64,000 nt of DNA from Tautonia plasticadhaerens. GTDB taxonomy: Bacteria > Planctomycetota > Planctomycetia > Isosphaerales > Isosphaeraceae. The notes under the pieces are model-generated. The model saw only the letters and a program-made list of their open reading frames with translations, was not told the origin of the DNA and did no database searches. Location: NCBI RefSeq assembly GCF_007752535.1, contig NZ_CP036426.1, positions 1,302,001 through 1,366,000 on the forward strand. The letters run 5' to 3'. Both the position numbers and the translations under genes were made by a program. Shown in pieces: positions 41,998 to 49,537 of the stretch (position 1 is its first letter; every line of letters starts with the position of its first letter).

Positions 41998-44900
41998 ATG
42001 GTCAACGACGACGAACCCCGCCCCGACCGGCCGATCCCCGAGCCGACCGCCCCCGACGGCCCGCCCGGAGGGCCGGGGCCGGAGGCCGCCGTCGAGCCGT
42101 CCCCGGACCCCGAGCCCGCAGAGGCGACGAGCGAGCAGGAGGCCCCCGCCCCCGAGGGGCCGGTCGGCCCGAGGCGTCGGGTCGTGGTGATGATCGCCGA
42201 CAGCGGCCGGAGGCCGGAGGAGCCGATCGACGAGGCCGAGGCCGCCATCGTCTGGGCGGCCGTCTCGGCGGCCTGGCACCCGGCGGTCCTCTCCCGATGC
42301 GACGCGACCCCGGAGGTCGAGGACGTCGACGCCCCGGGCGTCCCCCGGGAGGGCGAGGTCCGGCTGATCGCAGGCCGGGGGGTCGGCCACCTGAACTACG
42401 AGTACCGGGACCAGGGTTCCGAGGTCGGCGTCCCCGTCCTGATGATCGAGGCCGGCGAGTCCGACCGGGAGGGACTGGCCCGCCTGATCCTGGAGGCGAT
42501 CGAACCCGGCGCCGACCCGGGCCCCGCCGACGACCCGACCGTCGGCGACTTCTACGCCCTGGGGGCCTCCCGGTGGTGGGTCCGGGACCTGACGATCGGC
42601 ATGGAGCACGTCGACGTGCTCGACGCCGAGGCCCTCGGCCGGGAGGCGATCGGCGGCGCGAAGGCCTGGGCCTCGGGGGACGCCAAGGGGGCCGTCAACC
42701 GGCTCCGGGCCTCCTTCGAGCTGCTGACCGAGGCGAGGGAGCGGATCTACCCGGTCGACTCCTTCCTCGTCGACCTGCACCTGCTCGACGGCTCCTCCCC
42801 CGCCGAGGCCCTCGACGACGCCCTGGAGGCCAGGGCCCCCTTCACCCTGATCGCCCCGGCCCAGGCGATCGAGGCGATGGCCGGGAAGAACCCCGAGGCG
42901 ATGGCCCGCCTCCGGTCGGCGATCGACGAGGGCTGGGCCGACGTGGCCGGCGGCCCGTTCGCCGAGACGGGGGAGTCGCTCCGCCCGGTCGAGACGATCC
43001 TCTGGCAATTCCGGCAGGGCTCGGCCACCTACCGGAAACACCTGGACGACCGGACGGTCGAGACCCTGGCCGGGCGCCGGTTCGCCCTCTACCCGATGCG
43101 GCCCCAGGTCGCCAAGCGGTTCGGCTTCCGCTACGGCCTGCACCTGGCCTTCGACGACGGCACCTTCCCGATCATCCGGGAGTCGAAGCGGCTCTGGGAG
43201 TCTCCCGAGGGGGCGAACCTGGAGTCGCTGACCCGTCCCCCGCTGGCGGCGGACAAGGATGCCACGGCGTTGACCCTCGCCTGGGAACTGGCGAAGTCGA
43301 TGCGGGACGACCACACGGCCACGCTCGGCCTGGTCCACTGGCCGGATCGGGTCGCCGACTGGTTCCGGGACATCCGGAGGGTGGCGGGGTACTCCCCCGT
43401 CCTCGCCCGGTGGGCCACCCTGGGGGACTACTTCCACCTGACCGACCGCCCCTATGAGGTCCTCCGGCCGAAGCTGGACCAGTACGTCACCCCGTACCTG
43501 GAGCAGGCCGTCTCCCGGGGGGACCCGAGCCCGATCGGCCGTCGGGCCCGCCACGCCCGGCTCCGTGCCCGTCTCGACCTGGCCGACGGGCTCCGGTCCC
43601 TCGCCGCCGCCCTGGACTTCGTCGGGGAGCCGATCCCCGACGAGGAAGGCCCCCGCCCCGCCGGCTCGTCCGCCTTCGACGAGGCCGGTCGCCTGCTGGA
43701 GACGGGCATGCTCGACGAGGCGGAGGCGGCCATCGCCGCCCTCGAATCCCGATGGGCGGGCGAGGCGGGCCGCCGGGTCGTCCCGGCGACCGAAGAGGGG
43801 AACGGGGCCTCGGCGGGGCAGGGGGCGGGGGACCTGGTCCTCAACCCGATGTCGATCCCGAGGAGGGTCTCCGTGGTCCTGCCCGAGGCGTCGGGCCCGG
43901 TCCCCTCCGAGGGGCCGGTCCGGGTCTCCCAGTTCACGGCCGAGGGGACCGAGGCGGTCGTCACCCTCGCCGGGTTCGGCTTCGCCTGGATCCCCCGCGA
44001 CCGACCCGGGATCCGGGAGGCCCCGGCGGGCCCCTCGGAGACCGTCCAGGCCCGGGGCCGGGTCCTCCGCAACGAGATGCTCCGGGCCGAGGTCGACGAG
44101 TCGACCGGAGGCCTCCGCGCCGTGATGGCCGCCGGCGAGGACGAGCCCCGGTTGGCCCAGCAACTGGTCATCGCCGGGGTCAGCGTGACGGACAAGAAGG
44201 GCCAGGTCCGCCACAGCCGGATGAAGGCGACCGGGTACGAGGTCGAGTACGGCGGCCCGGCCCTGGTGCAGGCGGTGTCGACCGGCCAGATCCTCCACCC
44301 GACCGAGGACCGCCCCCTGGCCGGGTTCCGCCAGCGGTTCCGCCTCTGGAGCGGCCGTCCGGTGCTGGAGCTGGAGGTCGAACTGACCGAGCTGGATGAG
44401 GCCTGGCTCGGGTCGATCGCCGACGGCCCGGCCTGGTCGCGGTACCTGGCCTGCCGCTGGGCCTGGCCCGACGGCAACGCGACCCTCCGCCGCTCCTCGC
44501 TCCTGGGCCTGGAGGCGACGACGGCCGACCGCCCCGAGACGGCCGAGGTGCTGGACGTCACCGCCCGCCGCCAGCGGACGGCCCTGCTGTTCGGCGGCCT
44601 GGCGCACCACCAGCGGCACGGGACGAGGATGCTGGACACCCTGCTGGTGGCCGGCAAGGAATCGGAGCGGTCCTTCCGGCTGGGCGTCGCCCTGGACCTG
44701 GAGCACCCGTTCCAGGCCGCGCTGGACCTGCTCGCCCCGCCGGCCGTCGTGCCGACCGCCGGGGGCCCTCCCCGGTCCGGGCCGACCGGCTGGTTCTTCC
44801 ACCTCGACGCGAAGTCGGTGGCCGTCACCCGGGTCGAGCCGGTGGTGATCGACGGCGAGGGCCGGGGGCTGGCCTTCCACCTTCTGGAGACGGGAGGCAG

Positions 44901-45060
44901 GTCGGTCCGCTGCAAGCTCCGCCTGTTCCGGGAGCCGGTCTCGGCCCGCCAGACCGACTTCAACGACGAGCGGATCGTGGAGCTGTCGGTGACCGGGGAC
45001 GCGGTCCAGCTCGACCTGACCCCCCACGAGCTGGCGAGGGTGGTCGTCACCCTGGCTTGA
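41998..45060 (+). CDS. GH38-like protein (alpha-mannosidase-type beta-sandwich), catalysis uncertain
   Basis: The 1020-residue product begins with a disordered Pro/Glu-rich segment (1-60). Residues 60-640 look like an alpha/beta region with RRVVVMIADSG, RYGLHLAFDDGTFPI and YSPVLARWATLGDYFHL. The second half resembles the GH38 middle and C-terminal beta domains; LRNEMLRAEVDESTGGLRAVM (about 690-710) is the typical start of that sandwich, and RFRLWSGRPVLELEVELTELDE and RMLDTLLVAGKESERSF follow. I could not place the GH38 nucleophile aspartate with confidence, so it may be a catalytically altered relative. Signal peptide is absent. The extended -10 element lies just upstream. Confidence 0.5.
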   Translation: MVNDDEPRPDRPIPEPTAPDGPPGGPGPEAAVEPSPDPEPAEATSEQEAPAPEGPVGPRRRVVVMIADSGRRPEEPIDEAEAAIVWAAVSAAWHPAVLSRCDATPEVEDVDAPGVPREGEVRLIAGRGVGHLNYEYRDQGSEVGVPVLMIEAGESDREGLARLILEAIEPGADPGPADDPTVGDFYALGASRWWVRDLTIGMEHVDVLDAEALGREAIGGAKAWASGDAKGAVNRLRASFELLTEARERIYPVDSFLVDLHLLDGSSPAEALDDALEARAPFTLIAPAQAIEAMAGKNPEAMARLRSAIDEGWADVAGGPFAETGESLRPVETILWQFRQGSATYRKHLDDRTVETLAGRRFALYPMRPQVAKRFGFRYGLHLAFDDGTFPIIRESKRLWESPEGANLESLTRPPLAADKDATALTLAWELAKSMRDDHTATLGLVHWPDRVADWFRDIRRVAGYSPVLARWATLGDYFHLTDRPYEVLRPKLDQYVTPYLEQAVSRGDPSPIGRRARHARLRARLDLADGLRSLAAALDFVGEPIPDEEGPRPAGSSAFDEAGRLLETGMLDEAEAAIAALESRWAGEAGRRVVPATEEGNGASAGQGAGDLVLNPMSIPRRVSVVLPEASGPVPSEGPVRVSQFTAEGTEAVVTLAGFGFAWIPRDRPGIREAPAGPSETVQARGRVLRNEMLRAEVDESTGGLRAVMAAGEDEPRLAQQLVIAGVSVTDKKGQVRHSRMKATGYEVEYGGPALVQAVSTGQILHPTEDRPLAGFRQRFRLWSGRPVLELEVELTELDEAWLGSIADGPAWSRYLACRWAWPDGNATLRRSSLLGLEATTADRPETAEVLDVTARRQRTALLFGGLAHHQRHGTRMLDTLLVAGKESERSFRLGVALDLEHPFQAALDLLAPPAVVPTAGGPPRSGPTGWFFHLDAKSVAVTRVEPVVIDGEGRGLAFHLLETGGRSVRCKLRLFREPVSARQTDFNDERIVELSVTGDAVQLDLTPHELARVVVTLA

Positions 45061-45248
45061 CGGGATCCGGAGGAAATTGATGATGCTCGGGCCCTCGCAT
45101 CCGGGCTCGGACCGGCGGGACCTCGCCGGCCGACGTTTCGGACCGGGTCGGGCCCGGGACTCCGGCGCCGATCGGCCGGGGGATCCGACTGGCCGGGCCG
45201 CCCCCCCGGCCGCATCTCGTCTTTCACCGAGGCAAGGAGGCCCGGCTT

Positions 45249-47447
45249 ATGGCCCGCGTCCTGATCCTGGCGACGCTCTCCGCCCTGCTGGCGACCGTCC
45301 CCGTCGGGCCCCTCGGGGCCGAGCAGGGCCCCGCACCGACCCCCGACCAGACCGGCGGGGAGTCACCGCCCCCGACTCCGCCCTCCCCGCCGCCGGCTCC
45401 CCCCGCGGCGGCCTCGACCAGGGACGCCGAGCAGATCGCCAAGCTCTCCTCCTCGATCGCCGAGGACACCAGGAGGCTCGACGCCCTGAAGGCCGAACTC
45501 GACGGGGTCAAGGCGGAGGTCGACCGGGCCAACGCCGACTTCACCGAGGTCGAACAGACGCGGCGGGCACTGGCCGAGGAGCTGGAACGACTCCGGGAGG
45601 AGCAGCAGCCCTCGGCGGACCGCCAGTCGGAACTCGACGGCCTGGACAAGACCCTGGCCCTCGCCGCCGAGCGCCGGGAGCTGGCCGCCACCGACCTGAA
45701 GAACGTCACCGAGCAGATCGTCACGCTGGAGACCAAGCTCCGCCAGAGCGACCAGGCCCTGAAGAAGCTCCTGGGGTCGGGCGAGGCGCCCCCCGTCGCC
45801 GTCGAGCCCCCGGCCGCGCCTCCCGCTCCCGCCCCGACCACCCCGGCGGCACCCGAGCCTGCCGGCACGGCCGCCCCCCCCGCCCCCGCCCCCGCCCCGG
45901 CCGTCGTCGCCGCCCCCTCGGCCCCCGCCCCGGAGGCCCCCGCGCCGGAGGCCGAGCCCGCCGAGGAGTCGGGCCCCTCCCCGATGGGCATCCCCGGGCT
46001 CGGCTCGATCCCGAAGCCCGCGGCGGGGACCCCGGCCTCGGCCGGCTTCGGCCCGGACCCCGACGACCCGAAGCTCAAGAAGGCCCGGGAGGACGCCCAG
46101 GGGCTCGCCGCCGTCCTGGAGCGATCCGAGCGCGACGTGGTCGAGCTGACCGAACGACTCCGCACCATCGACGAGCAGCTCCGCAACGAGGAACAGGCCC
46201 GCGACACCGCCCAGCGGATCATCGACAACGCCGAGGCCAGCGGCGCCGAGCTGGCACGGGGATTCCAGGAGAAGCTCTTCGGCCGGGCCCCCCCCGAGGA
46301 ACTCCGGGAGATCCAGGCCAAGATCCGGGACAACGAGAAGCGGCTGATCCAGGCCCGGCTGGAGTCCCGGGAGCACGGCGACGAGATCATCCGGCTCCAG
46401 GCCGAGCGCGGCGAGCTGGCCGGCCAGTTGCAGCTCGCCCGGTGGCAGGCCGAGTCGGCCCGGTCGCAGCTCAATGAGGCGCAATCGGCCCTCGAGCGCA
46501 TGGAGAACCCCTTCTCGCCGGAGAACATCCTCGGCTGGCTGCTCAATCACGGCGTGAAGGTCGTGGTGATCATCCTGGGGATGGTGCTGCTCCGCTGGGG
46601 TTCGGGGCTGCTCAGCCGTCGGATCGTCACCCTGCTCAGCTCCCGGAGCCAGCGGGGCACGACGGCCGAGAAGGAGCATCGGATCTCCACCCTGGTCGGC
46701 GTCTTCGACAACGCCGCCTCGGTGGCGATCGTCATCGGCGGCTTCCTGATGGTCTTCCAGGAGGTCGGCGTGCCGGTCGGCCCGCTGCTGGGCGGTGCGG
46801 CGGTCTTCGGCCTGGCGGTGGCCTTCGGCGCCCAGAACCTGATCCGGGACTACTTCTACGGGTTCGTCATCCTGCTGGAGAACCAGTACAAGCTCAATGA
46901 CGTGATCAAGATCCGCGACATCGCCGGCCAGGTCGAGGCGATCACCCTCCGCGTCACCGTCCTCCGGGACCTGGAGGGCTGCGTCCACTTCGTCCCCAAC
47001 GGCGAGATCACCCAGGTCACGAACATGACGCACGGCTGGTCCCGCGCCCTGTTCGACATCGGGGTCGCCTACAAGGAGAACGTCGACCGGGTGATGGAAG
47101 TGATCATGGAGGTCGGCAAGGAGCTGCGCAAGGACCCGATGTTCCGGATGCTGATCCTGGAAGATCCGACCATGCTTGGCGTCGACTCGTTCGCCGACTC
47201 GGCCGTGCAGATCAAGTTCTTCATCAAGACCCGGCCCTTGCAGCAATGGGCCGTCAAGCGGGAGCTGCTCCGGAGGCTGAAGAACCGGTTCGACGAGCTG
47301 GGGATCGAGATCCCCTTCCCGCACCGGACGGTCTATCACCGGGGAGACGAGGGGCGGGCCTCCCAGCTCCTGACCGAGCCCCACGTGTCCGACGACGAGG
47401 TCATCGTCGCCGGCCGTGCGGGACCCGGGGCCTCGATGGGCCGATGA
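45249..47447 (+). CDS. MscS-family mechanosensitive channel with a long periplasmic coiled coil
   Basis: The 732-residue protein starts with a signal peptide (MARVLILATLSALLATVPVG, cleaved about residue 24). Residues 55-175 and 275-420 are coiled coil, separated by a Pro/Ala-rich linker (178-260). The MscS module begins around 430 with membrane helices (VVVIILGMVLL, VAIVIGGFLM) and includes LGGAAVFGLAVAFGAQNLIRDYFYGFVILLENQY, the pore helix and beta-domain signature, ending about 705. The architecture resembles the larger MscK/MscM-type channels. AAGGAGG lies 8 bases before the ATG. Channels release solutes under osmotic down-shock. Confidence 0.9.
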   Translation: MARVLILATLSALLATVPVGPLGAEQGPAPTPDQTGGESPPPTPPSPPPAPPAAASTRDAEQIAKLSSSIAEDTRRLDALKAELDGVKAEVDRANADFTEVEQTRRALAEELERLREEQQPSADRQSELDGLDKTLALAAERRELAATDLKNVTEQIVTLETKLRQSDQALKKLLGSGEAPPVAVEPPAAPPAPAPTTPAAPEPAGTAAPPAPAPAPAVVAAPSAPAPEAPAPEAEPAEESGPSPMGIPGLGSIPKPAAGTPASAGFGPDPDDPKLKKAREDAQGLAAVLERSERDVVELTERLRTIDEQLRNEEQARDTAQRIIDNAEASGAELARGFQEKLFGRAPPEELREIQAKIRDNEKRLIQARLESREHGDEIIRLQAERGELAGQLQLARWQAESARSQLNEAQSALERMENPFSPENILGWLLNHGVKVVVIILGMVLLRWGSGLLSRRIVTLLSSRSQRGTTAEKEHRISTLVGVFDNAASVAIVIGGFLMVFQEVGVPVGPLLGGAAVFGLAVAFGAQNLIRDYFYGFVILLENQYKLNDVIKIRDIAGQVEAITLRVTVLRDLEGCVHFVPNGEITQVTNMTHGWSRALFDIGVAYKENVDRVMEVIMEVGKELRKDPMFRMLILEDPTMLGVDSFADSAVQIKFFIKTRPLQQWAVKRELLRRLKNRFDELGIEIPFPHRTVYHRGDEGRASQLLTEPHVSDDEVIVAGRAGPGASMGR

Positions 47448-47629
47448 CGGCACCGGTCGGCCCCGCCCCGGGGCGTGTGCGCCGGGGCGGGGGTCGCGTA
47501 CAATGCCGATCGGTCGGGCTCGGCCGTCGAGGACGGGCCGCCCCCGACCCGACTCGATTCGACTCGACCCGGGCCGACGGCATCGAGCCGAACCGTACCG
47601 ACTCCGACGTCCACCAGGGAGACCGCACC

Positions 47630-48190
47630 GTGAACCGCCCGATCCGACGGACGATCGCCGCCCTCGGCCTGATCCTGGCCGTCACCCCGGCCCTCGACGC
47701 GCAGGAGCCGAAGCGTCAGGAGACCCAGGCCGTCAAGGCCGGTGACCTGACGTTCGAGGTCCCGGCCTCGTGGAAGGTCAACCGGCCTTCCAGCCAGATG
47801 CGGCTGACCGAGATCGAGGTCCCGCCGGCCGAGGGGGACGAGAAGCCCGCCGAACTCGTCCTGTTCGCCTTCCCCGGCGGGGCCGGCACCGTGGCGATGA
47901 ACGTCGACCGCTGGAAGCGGCAGTTCGTCGACGAGTCCGGCGGCAACCCCGAGGTCGAGACCGAGATCCTCGAGTCGGGGGACGCCGAGATCACCGTGGT
48001 CCGGACCTCCGGCCGCTACGTCACCCAGATCCCCGAGCCGATGGACGAGCCGGGGTATCGGCTGCTCGGGGGCATCTACCCGACCGCCCGGATCGGCTAT
48101 TTCTTCAAGCTCGTCGGCCCGGACGCGACCGTCCGGGAGGCCGAGCCGGCCTTCCGGGCCATGCTCGAATCGATGAAGCCGGCGGGATGA
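47630..48190 (+). CDS. Secreted protein of unknown function
   Basis: The 186-residue product has a signal peptide (residues 1-24, ending ALDAQ) followed by a compact domain: LTFEVPASWKVNRPSSQMRLTEIEVP, ELVLFAFPGGAGTVAMNVDRW and YRLLGGIYPTARIGYFFKLVGPD. It ends with AFRAMLESMKPAG. This pattern is common among planctomycete and other bacterial secreted proteins, and I do not know its function. The GTG at 47630 has GGGAGA 7 or so bases upstream. TACAAT (47499-47504) is a -10 candidate. Confidence 0.7.
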   Translation: MNRPIRRTIAALGLILAVTPALDAQEPKRQETQAVKAGDLTFEVPASWKVNRPSSQMRLTEIEVPPAEGDEKPAELVLFAFPGGAGTVAMNVDRWKRQFVDESGGNPEVETEILESGDAEITVVRTSGRYVTQIPEPMDEPGYRLLGGIYPTARIGYFFKLVGPDATVREAEPAFRAMLESMKPAG

Positions 48191-48199
48191 CCGGGACGA

Positions 48200-48225
48200 G
48201 GCCGGCCCCCGGGCGGGGGCCGGCC
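48200..48225. terminator. 11-bp GC hairpin between convergent genes
   Basis: GGCCGGCCCCC (48200-48210) pairs perfectly with GGGGGCCGGCC (48215-48225) around GGGC. No T-run is present on either side. It sits in the 48-base gap between the secreted protein gene and the convergent channel gene, suiting a bidirectional terminator. Confidence 0.5.
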
Positions 48226-48238
48226 GTCGCCGCCCGGA

Positions 48239-49399
48239 TCAGGCGGGGAACAGGTCTTCGAGCTTCGGGTGCTTGCGGCTGAGGACCACGAGCAGGTCGT
48301 CGGCCCGGGTCGGCCCCGCCTCCTCGCCGATGGGGTTGATCATCATCTCCTCCTCGCGCTGGACGCCGATCAGGACGCAACCCCTCGGGTCCCCCCTGGC
48401 GGTCCGGGCGAACAGGACGGAGAGCTCCTCGAACCCCTTGCCGACGAGGGCCTCGGGGACGGGCACGACGTAGAGCTCGTTGTTGTCCTTGCGGACCGTC
48501 AGCAGCTCCTGATAGACCCGGATCATGCCGTGGAAGAGCGAGGCCCGGGCCAGCAGCCTCAGCCCGATGTCGTGGGCCGAGACGACCTCGTCGGCCCCGG
48601 CCTTGCGCAGGTGGATCCGGTTCCCCGGGTTGAGGCACTCGGCCACGACGTTCGGCTGGTCGTCCCCCTTGCAGATGTTGCGGATCGAGACGCAGGTGAG
48701 GATCGTCTTGCCGTCGGCGTGCTTGCCCTCCCTCGAGTCGACGAGGACGACGACCGAATAGGCCCGGGCCACGCCGGCGCGGCGGAGGGCCACCTCGCTG
48801 GTCGGGTCTCCCTTGACGATGTAGACGTCGGTGAAGGCCGTCTCGTCGGCCTTGTCGGGCAGCTCGATCTCGTCGGGCTGGTCGTGGATGATGACGATCG
48901 GTCGCCAGTCGGTGACGATCCGGCTGTGGACCTGCCGGATCAGCTCGGACCCGCGGGTCGCCCAATTGCACAGGACGATGTGATTATCCATTGCCGTTGA
49001 GTCCACTTCCCTCCTCCGCAAGTAACGCTCGATGAGGATCGAGGCGACGCTGGCGGTGAACAGCCCGACCAGGCCGACCCCGACCCCTTGCAGGAGCATG
49101 ACGATCAGGCGGCCGGCCCAGGTCCCCGGGGGCTCGTCCGGGCCGCTGAACAGGAGGATCCAGACGCTCCAGAGCGCCTCGGGGAAACTGGCGAAGTCCG
49201 GGTTGGTCTTCCCCTCGACCGCGAGCAGGCCGACGGCGCCCAGCACCCAGATCAGCAGCGTCATGCCGACGATCCGGGAGACCTGGTGACGATTCCAGCT
49301 CGTCAGCGCCTTGAGCAGGCGGGCCTTCAGCGAGCGTTTCTTCCGCGATCGCCGGCCGATCGGCCGGCCGAACGCGATCGCCTGTCGGATTCGGGTCAT
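48239..49399 (-). CDS. RCK-domain ion channel lacking the canonical TVGYG filter
   Basis: The 386-residue product has two membrane helices (about 41-62 and 96-122) with a short pore loop between, then an RCK/TrkA-N region (about 135-290) starting HIVLCNWATRGSELI and a C-terminal TrkA-C-like part (about 305-385). Normally TVGYGD forms the selectivity filter; here the loop reads WILLFSGPDEPPGTWAGR. It could still be a channel with altered selectivity or be gated for another ion, as seen in CASTOR/Pollux-like proteins. It lies 138 bases downstream of the kinase gene on the same strand, so they could be co-transcribed. Confidence 0.75.
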   Translation of the reverse strand: MTRIRQAIAFGRPIGRRSRKKRSLKARLLKALTSWNRHQVSRIVGMTLLIWVLGAVGLLAVEGKTNPDFASFPEALWSVWILLFSGPDEPPGTWAGRLIVMLLQGVGVGLVGLFTASVASILIERYLRRREVDSTAMDNHIVLCNWATRGSELIRQVHSRIVTDWRPIVIIHDQPDEIELPDKADETAFTDVYIVKGDPTSEVALRRAGVARAYSVVVLVDSREGKHADGKTILTCVSIRNICKGDDQPNVVAECLNPGNRIHLRKAGADEVVSAHDIGLRLLARASLFHGMIRVYQELLTVRKDNNELYVVPVPEALVGKGFEELSVLFARTARGDPRGCVLIGVQREEEMMINPIGEEAGPTRADDLLVVLSRKHPKLEDLFPA

Positions 49400-49537
49400 G
49401 GTCCGGCCTCACTGACGGGCCGGGGCCGCATCCCGGCGGTGGGTCCATCCCGGGGGACCTCGGTCGAGGGGGCCGGGGGCGGGGGGGCCTCGGGGCGCTC
49501 GGGCCGTCCCGGCGGTCGGGCGACCCGGCCGGGGCCA

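Noticed and set aside
41461-45027. An 1188-codon minus-strand frame opposite the GH38-like gene
   Set aside because: The + strand frame has the conserved protein features; the minus frame has none.
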